Shown: one piece after another, positions 1 through 8,716 of the stretch
Layout of the letters: each line of letters begins with the position of its first letter
Numbering within the stretch: the stretch's first letter is position 1
Assembly (NCBI GenBank): GCA_020635975.1
Contig: JACJYT010000010.1
Span: 18,622-82,621 of the forward strand
From: Chitinophagales bacterium
Lineage (GTDB): Bacteria > Bacteroidota > Bacteroidia > Chitinophagales > UBA8649
Length of the DNA: 64,000 bases
Direction of reading: 5' to 3'
The notes under the pieces: generated by a model
What the model was told of the DNA's origin: nothing
What the model saw: only the letters and a program-made list of their open reading frames with translations
The model's database searches: none
Position numbers and translations under genes: made by a program

Positions 1-1
1 T

Positions 2-3000
2 ACTAACGATTCTCCTTCTTTTGCAAGTGGCTGGAATGGTTGCTCAGTAGGTTCCGATAATCACGTGGTAGTGTATAAACGACAAGGCTTCCCTTGTGGG
101 GAGTACGAAATCGACTTAAATACGCATGATGATGGTGTTCGTTGTTATGTGAATGGCTTACAAGTATACCAACTTGATGGTTGTTGTGCAGACAGAGGAA
201 TAATCTACAGAGGCTATTTAGATGCTAGTTCTACGGTCGAATTTAGGGTAAGTGAAGGTGGTGGAGGAAGTAACCTTCAAGTTAACTTTAATCCTGTGAA
301 TCCATTAACAGCAAGTGCTTCTTATGCATCTGCTGCTGGGTGTAATAAAATGAATATTACGGTTAGTAATGCCAATGGTGGGGCATGTAATTGGATCAGT
401 ACTAATTTTAGCGCAGCTCTTCCTAGTACACAACTTAATGGTTCTGCCACTTATACTGGTGGTGGTTGTCGTCTTACCCCTAATTCTGGAGGACAATATG
501 GTAGTTTTGCCATTGATAATCCTAACGCATTTAATGCCTCAGATGTAAACTTGAATTATGATTTCTTTTTTGGCAATGGAGGTGGAGCCGATGGAATGAG
601 TATCAGCTATGGAGCAATTGCCATGAACTCCAATAATGGCGAAGCAGGGAGTGGATCGAATTTAATCATTAGAATGGTAACGTACAGCGGAGCTGGACCT
701 AAGGTACAGTTAATCTATGGTGGAGTAGTTTTAGAAACTTACAATAGCTTTCCTTGGCGAGGTGCTCAAAGAGCCTGCAGTATGAGCATAGTAAATGGTT
801 ATTTGACTTATGTGATTGCGGGTACCACAGTCTTTAGTAATGTAGATTTAGGCGCAGCTTATCGCAATGCAGATAAATCCTCTTGGAGATGGGTCTTTGC
901 TGCTAGAACGGGTGGTGTTAGCGATGACCATTACATTTATAATCTTCACATTACCGCTAAAAATTATGAGTATTCCATTGGGTCAGGATGGCAAAGTTCT
1001 AATGTATTTTCTAATTTAGATGGAGGCAATACCTATACTGTTCAAGTGAGACCAAAATGCACTACATCTTGTGCTACTACTATCCGAACAATTAGCTTGC
1101 CTAACATGAACCCAATTCTTTCTGCCACACCAATCTCTCCGACGTGTAATGGACTTAATAATGGTTCTATCGATTTATCAGTTTCTGGAGCTATCCATGG
1201 AGCGCGAGTAGTAAAAATTGTGCAATTGGATAATGAACCATTTAATACCAACGAAATTCTTGCTATCCAAGCGGGTACGGGTGTAAATGTTGCCTTAGCT
1301 TCTAATGGTGGGGTTCCAGAGCAAAGTTCTTCGCTAAATCCAAGTCTATATCCTGTAGCTTGGTTAAATGATGGCAACTTTCATAATGGAGTAGGAGCTC
1401 ATACCAATACTGGGGTTGGTCAATGGCAACGTGTGTATTGGGAAGAACCAGTTTCTCTAGAAAGTATACAACTATGGAATAGAGACGATTGCTGTGACTA
1501 TCGATTAGATAATATAAGAATTGAAATCTATGGGGATGTAACAGAAAATAATTTGTTGTTTAGTCAAGTGGTTAATGCGAATAATGGTGTAGGAACTTCT
1601 TATACTTTCAATCCTGTTAACGCCTTCTCTAATCCTACGAACACTTTTGCTTGGAGTAATGGAGCAAGTACAGAAGACATTAGCAACCTAGCGCCTGGCT
1701 CCTATAACGTAAGTGTTACAACAGCCAATTCTTGTGTAGTAACATTAAACGGAATTACTGTTCCAAGTGTAACTGCACTTAGCTTATCAGCAACTACAAG
1801 CAGCTCAAGTTGTAGTGCCAGTGCGGATGGTAGTATTAATTTAAGCGTTTCGAATGCTCAAACTAGTGCCTTACCGCCAGCATTTAGCAATTTAGCAGTT
1901 TGGACAAAGGGCGATGCTGGAGTGGTAAAAAATAAAGAAGGACAGGTTATTCAATGGCAAGATTTAAGTGGTAACGATAACCATTTTTATACTACCTATG
2001 GTAATAATGTTCAAGAAGTAAATGGCGCAATTAACGGACAAAAAGCCATAAGGTTCAATGCTCAAAACATCATGGAAACGGGCAACGTAGTTCCAGGTAA
2101 TTACACGGTAATTGTGGTGGCTAAAATGAATTCAGGAGCTAATAACAGACTTGTTTCTTCTGGTTCTACCAATTGGCTTTTAGGCTGGTGGGGAGGAAGA
2201 GTAGATCAGTTTTATTCGCAAGGATGGGTGCATAACCCAGGAACAGGGGTAAACCAAAATACTTATATCTACACAGGAACAGGTGATATTGGGGCGGATA
2301 GCTATTCTCTATATAGAAACGGAAGTCTTTTAGCTACTAATAATGCGGGTTCTACTGCTCCTGGTTCCATTTCTTTAGGTGGTTGGGGAACAGGAAACAC
2401 CGAACTATCCAATGGAGACGTAGCCGAAGTGATTGTGTACAATAAAGTACTAAGCGCTAACGAGCGTAGGGCACTAGAATATTATTTGGCTCAGAAATAT
2501 GGAGTGGCTGGTCCAACGGCGGTTAGTCCTAGTTTTTCTTGGTCGAATGGTGCTAGTACTGAGGATATCTCAGCCTTGACTCCAGGTAGCTATACGGTAA
2601 ATGTTACGGATGCATCAGGTTGTTCTGCTAATGCGAGCTACACGGTGAATAATGGTGATGTTACACCTCCAACAATCACTTGTCCGGCCAATATTGTGGT
2701 GAGTACTAGCGTAAATGCTTGCTCTGCCAATGTTAGCTATGCAACCCCAACTTTTTCGGATAATTGTAGTGGAGCTACGATTAGTAGGATAGCTGGTTTG
2801 GCTAGTGGATCTAGCTTCTCTAAAGGAGTTTCTACGGTTACTTATAGAGCAACAGACAGTGCTGGAAATACAAGTGATTGTAGTTTTACCATAACGGTTA
2901 ATGATACACAAGCTCCTACAATTTCTTGTCCATCTAATATTACCGTGTTTACTACAGCAGGATCTTGTGGCGCAAACGTTAGTTATGCCACTCCGACTAG

Positions 3001-5548
3001 ATCTGACAATTGCCCAGGTGTTACTGCGGTAAGAATAAGTGGACCTTCAAGTGGTAGCTTTTTTAATTTGGGAATTACCACAGTAACTTGGCGAGCAACA
3101 GATGCAGCGGGACTCACTAGCGATTGTAGTTTTACTGTTGAAGTTCTAGACAATATTCCACCAACAATAAATTGTCCTGCCAATATTACGGTAAATACGG
3201 ATCCAGGAACTTGTAGTGCATTAGTTAACTATTCAACACCTACTTATTCGGATAATTGTGCTGGTGTTAGTATTGCGAGAACATTAGGATTGCCTAGTGG
3301 TTCTAGCTTCCCTAAAGGAGTATCCACAATAACATATAGAGCTACAGATGCTGCTGGAAATATTACCGATTGTAGCTTTACAGTTACGGTTATAGACAAT
3401 ATTCCACCTAGTATTACCTGTCCTTCTAACATCACAGTTAATAATGATGTAGGCTTATGTGGAGCAGTAGTAGATTACAGTACGAACTTTAGCTTGACTT
3501 TAAATCCAACCGACGACGCTCATGTTAACAGCACAACGCCAAGTACTAATTTTGGAACTTCTAGCTTAATGAATGTGGATCGATCTACGCAAAATACTTT
3601 TTTAAAGTTTGATTTAAGCTCTATTCCATCTGGTGCTACGATCACTAGTGCGGTATTGGAAATGACCGTAAATGATGGTTTTGCTTGGGGTGGTGATGGC
3701 AATGTTTACAACACCTTTGTTGCGGATGATAGCTGGACAGAATCAAGCATTAATTGGACGAATCAGCCAAGTGCTACAACTGCACTGGGATATTGGTGGC
3801 AATGGTGTGATGCAACAAGCTGTTTGAATGCGGTACCTAAAGTAAAAGTTAGCAATTCGGATGCTGCCTTGAGAACTCAAGTTCAAACAGAGATCAATGG
3901 GGATGGAACTCTTTCTATACGCTTGAATAGCCCTGGTTATTATACCCAATACTTTTCTAAAGAACATGCTAGCGCTGCAGAAAGACCTAATTTAGTGATA
4001 AATTATAGTTTGGGTGTGCCAAATGTTTCCGATAATTGCACAGGTATGTTGAGTTTAACACAAACCGCAGGTTTAGCATCTGGAGATGTTTTTCCAGTAG
4101 GAACTACAACCAATACCTTCTTGCTAACCGACGCGAGTGGTCTAACCGCTAGTTGTAGTTTTGATGTAATCGTTAACGAGTTGGCACCGACTACCGCGGC
4201 AGCTGGAAACGATCAATATTCTTGTTTGGCAGGAGATGTAAGTTTAGCAGCTAATAGTGTAGCGGCAGGAGAGAGTGGAACTTGGACTTGGTCGCCAAAC
4301 ACGGTAAGTTATGTTTCAGGAAATGCTTCTTCTGCAAATGCAGTGGTTAATTTTGCTGGAACAGGAACTTATACAGGAACTTGGACAATTTCGAATGCCT
4401 GTGGAACGCAAAGTTCTGATGATCTTGTAATAGAAGTAAATAAACCAGATGTAGTTACCCTAAATGCTGGAGCTACTGGTACATGTACTTCTATTGGAGA
4501 AAATGAGTGGGTTCATTTATATGATGCAGGAAATAATATTATAGCTTCTGTAAATGATTTAGGTCAAGCAATGGGAGATGTTACTGTGAGTGTGCCTACT
4601 GTTGGAAATGCAAGTCCTTCGAATGTTTGCTACAATGGCATGAGTGCTTATATGGGAAGATTCTTTAGCTTTAGCGCTTCAGATACAGCATGGTATGGCA
4701 ATTCAGTGCAAGTTCGACTCTACTTTACAGCAGCAGAATTAGCATCTTTAATAGCAGAGGCAGGTTGTGGTGATGCGAATGGCTGTGAAGATAATGATGA
4801 TGTTTGTGGAATAGAGGATCTAGTTGCAACCAAGTATACTAGTGGTTCGGCTCCGGGTAGTGTAGGTGGCTTGTTCTTAAATCAGATTGGAAATGGCTTT
4901 GATAATGATTTTATGGCGCACTATGTAGATTTTGAAGTTTCTTCTTTCTCCGATATTTATTTACATGGTTCAGAAAGTGGCGTTCCTTTGCCAGTTGAGT
5001 TATTGCGTTTTGAGGCAAAAGCGGTAGACAATAAATATGTGAAATTGGAATGGACGACAGCCACCGAAATTAACAATGCTGGTTTTGATTTGGAAAGAAG
5101 TATGGATGGTCTTAGTTATACTAAAATAGCATGGATAGAAGGACATGGAACAACAAATGTCTTGCAAAATTATGCTTATGAGGATATGGAACTTGCTCCA
5201 GGTCAATACTACTATCGTTTGAAACAAATGGATTACGATGGTCAGTTTGAGTATAGCCAGGTTAAAGCTGTTAAGCTTAAGGGGCTAGCTAGATATGAAC
5301 TTAGTGCTTTCATTCCCAACCCAACAAAAGGAGAAAGTAAATTAGTGTTTAGCACTAGTGAAGCAATGGAAGTAAGGATTGTTATTACAGACTTAAGAGG
5401 AGTAATAATCGATAGTAAGCTAGTTCAACTTGCAGAAGGCATTCAAGAAATTTACTTTGATTTAAGTGCTTATGCCTCTGGAAGCTATATAGCAAGCATT
5501 AGAACTAAAGATACTATGGAAACAAGAAAATTAATAGTTACTAAGTAG
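2..5548 (+). CDS. Giant modular secreted adhesin-like protein with type IX sorting domain (5' end outside window)
   Basis: The frame is open from base 2, so the true start and any signal peptide lie upstream; GTG at 65 is only the first start-like codon inside the window. In order I see: a PA14-like segment (DDGVRCYVNG), a lectin-like beta-sandwich, a discoidin-like domain, a LamG-like domain, four HYR (hyalin) repeats with Cys pairs (CPANI...SDNC...DCSFTVTV), a DNRLRE-like segment (DDAHVNSTTPSTNFGTSS...KFDLSSIP), and a C-terminal type IX sorting domain (FIPNPTKGESKL...SGSYIASI). Two SprB-type units share WSNGASTEDIS. Several host units look interrupted by the binding-type domains (see findings). 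It probably acts at the cell surface or is released after PorU processing; adhesion is inferred from domain types only. A perfect inverted repeat follows the stop codon. Confidence 0.85.
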   Translation, partial: TNDSPSFASGWNGCSVGSDNHVVVYKRQGFPCGEYEIDLNTHDDGVRCYVNGLQVYQLDGCCADRGIIYRGYLDASSTVEFRVSEGGGGSNLQVNFNPVNPLTASASYASAAGCNKMNITVSNANGGACNWISTNFSAALPSTQLNGSATYTGGGCRLTPNSGGQYGSFAIDNPNAFNASDVNLNYDFFFGNGGGADGMSISYGAIAMNSNNGEAGSGSNLIIRMVTYSGAGPKVQLIYGGVVLETYNSFPWRGAQRACSMSIVNGYLTYVIAGTTVFSNVDLGAAYRNADKSSWRWVFAARTGGVSDDHYIYNLHITAKNYEYSIGSGWQSSNVFSNLDGGNTYTVQVRPKCTTSCATTIRTISLPNMNPILSATPISPTCNGLNNGSIDLSVSGAIHGARVVKIVQLDNEPFNTNEILAIQAGTGVNVALASNGGVPEQSSSLNPSLYPVAWLNDGNFHNGVGAHTNTGVGQWQRVYWEEPVSLESIQLWNRDDCCDYRLDNIRIEIYGDVTENNLLFSQVVNANNGVGTSYTFNPVNAFSNPTNTFAWSNGASTEDISNLAPGSYNVSVTTANSCVVTLNGITVPSVTALSLSATTSSSSCSASADGSINLSVSNAQTSALPPAFSNLAVWTKGDAGVVKNKEGQVIQWQDLSGNDNHFYTTYGNNVQEVNGAINGQKAIRFNAQNIMETGNVVPGNYTVIVVAKMNSGANNRLVSSGSTNWLLGWWGGRVDQFYSQGWVHNPGTGVNQNTYIYTGTGDIGADSYSLYRNGSLLATNNAGSTAPGSISLGGWGTGNTELSNGDVAEVIVYNKVLSANERRALEYYLAQKYGVAGPTAVSPSFSWSNGASTEDISALTPGSYTVNVTDASGCSANASYTVNNGDVTPPTITCPANIVVSTSVNACSANVSYATPTFSDNCSGATISRIAGLASGSSFSKGVSTVTYRATDSAGNTSDCSFTITVNDTQAPTISCPSNITVFTTAGSCGANVSYATPTRSDNCPGVTAVRISGPSSGSFFNLGITTVTWRATDAAGLTSDCSFTVEVLDNIPPTINCPANITVNTDPGTCSALVNYSTPTYSDNCAGVSIARTLGLPSGSSFPKGVSTITYRATDAAGNITDCSFTVTVIDNIPPSITCPSNITVNNDVGLCGAVVDYSTNFSLTLNPTDDAHVNSTTPSTNFGTSSLMNVDRSTQNTFLKFDLSSIPSGATITSAVLEMTVNDGFAWGGDGNVYNTFVADDSWTESSINWTNQPSATTALGYWWQWCDATSCLNAVPKVKVSNSDAALRTQVQTEINGDGTLSIRLNSPGYYTQYFSKEHASAAERPNLVINYSLGVPNVSDNCTGMLSLTQTAGLASGDVFPVGTTTNTFLLTDASGLTASCSFDVIVNELAPTTAAAGNDQYSCLAGDVSLAANSVAAGESGTWTWSPNTVSYVSGNASSANAVVNFAGTGTYTGTWTISNACGTQSSDDLVIEVNKPDVVTLNAGATGTCTSIGENEWVHLYDAGNNIIASVNDLGQAMGDVTVSVPTVGNASPSNVCYNGMSAYMGRFFSFSASDTAWYGNSVQVRLYFTAAELASLIAEAGCGDANGCEDNDDVCGIEDLVATKYTSGSAPGSVGGLFLNQIGNGFDNDFMAHYVDFEVSSFSDIYLHGSESGVPLPVELLRFEAKAVDNKYVKLEWTTATEINNAGFDLERSMDGLSYTKIAWIEGHGTTNVLQNYAYEDMELAPGQYYYRLKQMDYDGQFEYSQVKAVKLKGLARYELSAFIPNPTKGESKLVFSTSEAMEVRIVITDLRGVIIDSKLVQLAEGIQEIYFDLSAYASGSYIASIRTKDTMETRKLIVTK

Positions 5549-5564
5549 TCTTTAAGTGACATAG

Positions 5565-5600
5565 AAAGAGGGAGGATAAATTTATCCTCCCTCTTTTTTT
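5565..5600. terminator. Bidirectional Rho-independent terminator
   Basis: AAAGAGGGAGGATAAA (5565-5580) is followed directly by its exact reverse complement (5581-5596) and a T run. It lies between convergent genes, so it can end the adhesin transcript on plus and the hydrolase transcript on minus. Confidence 0.85.
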
Positions 5601-6519
5601 AGTTCAAGAAGTTTAGAACATCTTGAGCGCTTTCTTCAGCTTTTTCTTCCATGGGCACATGGCCGCATTCAGAATAAACGATTAATTCGGAGTTTGGAAT
5701 GTTATCTTGAAAAATACTAGCTAATTCTAAAGGTATCCAGATATCATTTTCACCCCATAGAATAAGAGTTGGACAGGTAATTTTTTTCAAATCATCTACA
5801 TCTCCTTTTTCAATTTGTCGCACTTTATAGAAAAAAGCTTTTCTATTCCCCGCTCGTTGCCCTAAATCTGTATATCTTTCTATAAGCTCAGGTGTCACTA
5901 AATCATCATTGTAATATACTTCTCGTAAGCTTTTCCCAACAAAAGGACCAGTATTTATCTTTTCTATATTGTTGAAAAGGAAATCTATTTGAGCCATTTG
6001 AAATACTAATGGCTTTTCTCTATTTGCCAGAAAGAAACCAGAGGGGTCTACTAAGATTAGCTTTTTAACTCGATCTGCATGTGCGGCCTTTGCTGCATAG
6101 GCCCATGCAGTATGCCCGCCTAAAGAATTTCCAGCAAGATAAAAGCTATCTATTTCTAATTTTTCTACAAAGGCATCTATTAGATTAAGGTAGGCTTGAA
6201 TGGAGTAATCGTTGTCAGCTGGCGGACTAGTTAAGCCACCTCCTTGCATATCAATGCTGTAGGTGGTATATTTTTTAGAAAGTATATTTTCCCATTTTTC
6301 CCATGTATGTAAACTTGAAGAAGTGCCATGAATTAAAATTATAGGCATGCCTTCTCCTTTTTTCTTGTAATGGACATTTAATCCATTAAGTTCAACAAAA
6401 TGGGAGCTCTCGTCGCTGTACTTGGCTAGTAAGTAGTTCCAGTCACTTGGTCCTTGGTAAATATAGATTCCAAACAACACGATTACTAGAAGGAAGAATA
6501 GGAAGATGTACTTTCTCAT
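5599..6519 (-). CDS. Alpha/beta-fold hydrolase, membrane-anchored
   Basis: This 306-residue alpha/beta hydrolase has one N-terminal hydrophobic segment (about residues 4-21) that should anchor it in the inner membrane or act as an uncleaved signal. Visible motifs are the oxyanion-loop HG at 64-65 (LIHGTSSS), the nucleophile elbow GNSLGG with Ser132, the acid in WGENDIW (Asp259) and the catalytic His in ECGHVP (His287). The set is complete, so an active esterase, lipase or C-C hydrolase is likely. The substrate cannot be read from the sequence. The gene stands alone, convergent with the adhesin gene and divergent from rpmE2, and shares the terminator at its 3' end. Confidence 0.85.
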   Translation of the reverse strand: MRKYIFLFFLLVIVLFGIYIYQGPSDWNYLLAKYSDESSHFVELNGLNVHYKKKGEGMPIILIHGTSSSLHTWEKWENILSKKYTTYSIDMQGGGLTSPPADNDYSIQAYLNLIDAFVEKLEIDSFYLAGNSLGGHTAWAYAAKAAHADRVKKLILVDPSGFFLANREKPLVFQMAQIDFLFNNIEKINTGPFVGKSLREVYYNDDLVTPELIERYTDLGQRAGNRKAFFYKVRQIEKGDVDDLKKITCPTLILWGENDIWIPLELASIFQDNIPNSELIVYSECGHVPMEEKAEESAQDVLNFLN

Positions 6520-6602
6520 GGTATATTTAGCTTAGAATATGAAGCTATGCTTTTTTTACCTTGAAAAAAAGATTTCTAAAAAAGAATTTACTCGTAATTT
6601 TA

Positions 6603-6634
6603 TTTGTGTAGTAGATAAAATAGAATTAACTTTG
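6603..6634 (+). promoter_or_regulatory. Promoter of rpmE2 (Bacteroidota type)
   Basis: TTTG at 6603-6606 and TAACTTTG at 6627-6634 are separated by 20 bases, matching the Bacteroidota -33/-7 pattern. The start codon is 20 bases further on. Confidence 0.7.
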
Positions 6635-6654
6635 CAGTCCTTAAAAATTAAGAT

Positions 6655-6906
6655 ATGAAAAACGGAATTCATCCTGAAAATTATAGAAAAGTTATTTTTA
6701 AAGATATCTCTAATGATGAAGCTTTCTTAACGCAATCTTGTGCGCCTTCCAAAGAAACTATGCAGTGGGAAGATGGCAATGAATATCCTGTAATTAAAAT
6801 TGAGATTTCTAACACTTCACATCCTTACTTCACTGGTAAGATGAAATTTGTGGATACAGCTGGTAGAATTGAGAAATTCAACTCTAAATACGCTAGAAAG
6901 AAATAA
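6655..6906 (+). CDS. rpmE2: 50S ribosomal protein L31 type B
   Basis: This 83-residue protein matches the type B L31 family (opening MKNGIHPENYR; SNTSHPYFTGK; ending FNSKYARKK). It is part of the large ribosomal subunit. Only one Cys (residue 29) is present and the zinc-binding Cys pairs of type A L31 are missing, which fits the zinc-independent form. The gene is monocistronic, with its own promoter upstream and a strong terminator right after the stop. No Zur site could be identified by eye. Confidence 0.95.
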   Translation: MKNGIHPENYRKVIFKDISNDEAFLTQSCAPSKETMQWEDGNEYPVIKIEISNTSHPYFTGKMKFVDTAGRIEKFNSKYARKK

Positions 6907-6924
6907 GATTCTAAATTATTGTAA

Positions 6925-6952
6925 AGCCCCTCGATTAGAGGGGCTTTTTTTT
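6925..6952 (+). terminator. Rho-independent terminator of rpmE2
   Basis: AGCCCCTC (6925-6932), loop GATTA, GAGGGGCT (6938-6945), then a run of T. Confidence 0.9.
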
Positions 6953-7124
6953 GTACCTACTTATCTAATTAGGAACGCTAATTCGTTTTTTGAAGCCGAC
7001 ATTGGTGTCGGTATATGTTTTATCTAGACTTTAACTAAGAAGAGTCTTGTTTAAGCTTTTAATAAGGTTTGACAGCTAGCTATTAGCTTTTTATTACAGA
7101 AACGAATTCCTATTAATTAGGTGC
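6953..7124. other. Structured intergenic stretch, no gene seen
   Basis: Between two terminators lie about 170 bases without a coding frame. An outer imperfect inverted repeat joins 6965-6988 to 7100-7120 (core AATTCGTTT / AAACGAATT). Inside are a perfect hairpin CCGACA-TTGG-TGTCGG (6996-7011) and a weaker AGACT/AGTCT pair (7026-7046). It could be a small RNA, a short mobile-type repeat or chance. I see no clear promoter. Confidence 0.35.
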
Positions 7125-7161
7125 AAAAAAAAAGCGCAAGATTTACTTGCGCTTTTTTTTT
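7125..7161. terminator. Bidirectional terminator downstream of gldJ
   Basis: A perfect 16-bp stem (core GCGCAAG / CTTGCGC, arms 7125-7140 and 7146-7161, loop ATTTA) is flanked by A and T runs, so it works on either strand. Confidence 0.9.
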
Positions 7162-7174
7162 GTTATTTAGCTTC

Positions 7175-8668
7175 TTACCATTGTTTCTTTGACTTGAAAT
7201 TGTTACCACCTTTCATCGTGTTTCCACTTGGCGATCCAACTCTAATTACAGCACAACGGAAACCAATTTCAGAAGACGATTCTTTCTGATCTAAAAATCT
7301 TCTAGTTCCTGGAGATAAGAAATAAGCTCTGTCATTCCAACTACCACCTTTATAAACTCTACTTTCGTTGTTAATTAAAGAAGAGATACCGTAAGCGTAC
7401 ATGTAGTCTTCGCCATTTAAAGAAGACTCATCACCATCTTGGTAATCTCTTACGTCACCAGTACGGTAGTTTCTTCTAGTTGCTACTTCCTCATCTGTTA
7501 CTAAACGGTACTCTAACTTACCAGTAGTATCGTTTTTAGCAGCAACATTACCTTCATCATCTAAAACAAGGGTTTTGAATTCGTTACCTCTAAAGGTATT
7601 GAAATCGTTTGCATCTTCGAAAGTTAACGGTCTGTACACGTCTAAAGTCCACTCACTTACGTTACCTGCCATGTTGAATAAGCCATAATCATTTGGCATA
7701 TAAGAATCTACTGGTGCAGTAATAGAAGCATTATCATTTAAGTTACCTGCAAGACCCATGTTATCTCCTCTACCTCTTTTGAAGTTAGCTAAGAAATCTC
7801 CTTGCCAGCCACCTTTATAGTATCTTGTTGTAGTACCATTCCAAGGATAGATTTTTCTATCGGTTACTCTTTCTTCTTCAGGGTGAGGTAAGTTTCCAAT
7901 TAATGCTAAAGCTGCATATTCCCATTCTGCTTCTGTAGGAAGTCTGTAGTCAGGTAATAAAATACCATCAGAAAACTCTACTTGACGGTATTCTTCACCA
8001 TTTGGATCTAAGTTCTCCATAGGTTTTTTACCTTGAATTCCTTCATACTGTCCAGCTAAATAAGCATCTGTATTAAAGTTGTCTGCATTAACTTGATTTG
8101 GATTCAATTCAAGAATTCCTTCTCTTACTAAAATCATTTCATTAACACGATCTGAACGCCATTCGCAGTAATCCATGGCTTGTTCCCAATTAACTCCAAC
8201 TACTGGATAATCATCATAAGCAGGGTGCGTAAAATAATATTCTACGTAAGGCTCGTTATAAGCTAACTCATCTCTCCAAACTTCTTGATCTGGTTCTGCT
8301 TCTTTAACGATTTCTGGGTAATCGTTACCGAAAGTACGATTTAACCAATAAAGATATTCCCTATAATCGATGTTTCTAACTTCTGTTTCATCCATGTAGA
8401 ATGAAGAAACGGTAATTCTTCTTGGAAAAGTATGGTGTTCATACATTACATCTTGTTCTGTATTACCCATCACAAAGGTTCCCCCTGGTATAAATACCAA
8501 ACCAGGACCAGTTTCTTGACCTAAGTAAGGTTTATTTTCAAAACCACCCCAATCTGGGTCGTTGTATCCCCAACCTGTTGTTGAAGATTTCTCTTTGCTG
8601 CAAGAGCTAAGACTTAACAATCCTAATGTTGCAAGTCCGAAAGTGTAAGCTAAAACCTTATTTCTCAT
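7175..8668 (-). CDS. gldJ: Gliding motility / type IX secretion lipoprotein GldJ
   Basis: GldJ is an outer-membrane-associated lipoprotein needed for gliding and type IX secretion in Flavobacterium. The 497-residue product starts with a lipoprotein signal ending in LLSLSSC (Cys23). It continues with a formylglycine-generating-enzyme-like fold: ETGPGLVFIPGGTF, SFYMDETEVRN, PVVGVNWEQAMDYCEWR, RLPTEAEWEYAA, GNVSEWT and a closing GFRC. The GW-YNDP-WGGFE segment and the ETGPGLVF opening point to GldJ rather than its paralogue GldK. It lies 48 bases downstream of a porP/sprF relative, probably in one transcript, and is divergent from porU-porV, agreeing with the gldJ-porU-porV neighbourhood of F. 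johnsoniae. Confidence 0.88.
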   Translation of the reverse strand: MRNKVLAYTFGLATLGLLSLSSCSKEKSSTTGWGYNDPDWGGFENKPYLGQETGPGLVFIPGGTFVMGNTEQDVMYEHHTFPRRITVSSFYMDETEVRNIDYREYLYWLNRTFGNDYPEIVKEAEPDQEVWRDELAYNEPYVEYYFTHPAYDDYPVVGVNWEQAMDYCEWRSDRVNEMILVREGILELNPNQVNADNFNTDAYLAGQYEGIQGKKPMENLDPNGEEYRQVEFSDGILLPDYRLPTEAEWEYAALALIGNLPHPEEERVTDRKIYPWNGTTTRYYKGGWQGDFLANFKRGRGDNMGLAGNLNDNASITAPVDSYMPNDYGLFNMAGNVSEWTLDVYRPLTFEDANDFNTFRGNEFKTLVLDDEGNVAAKNDTTGKLEYRLVTDEEVATRRNYRTGDVRDYQDGDESSLNGEDYMYAYGISSLINNESRVYKGGSWNDRAYFLSPGTRRFLDQKESSSEIGFRCAVIRVGSPSGNTMKGGNNFKSKKQW

Positions 8669-8716
8669 TTTTTTTAAAAGTTTTTACGAAAGTCCGCTAA
8701 TTTAAAACAATTTTAT

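Noticed and set aside
2660..4180. Regular DNA repeats resembling a tandem-repeat or CRISPR-like array
   Set aside because: They are protein-level HYR repeats of about 250 bases in one frame, diverged at the DNA level; no short identical repeats with unique spacers.
5565..5596. Perfect 32-base palindrome as an insertion-sequence end or recombination site
   Set aside because: Position between convergent stop codons and the T run make it a bidirectional terminator.
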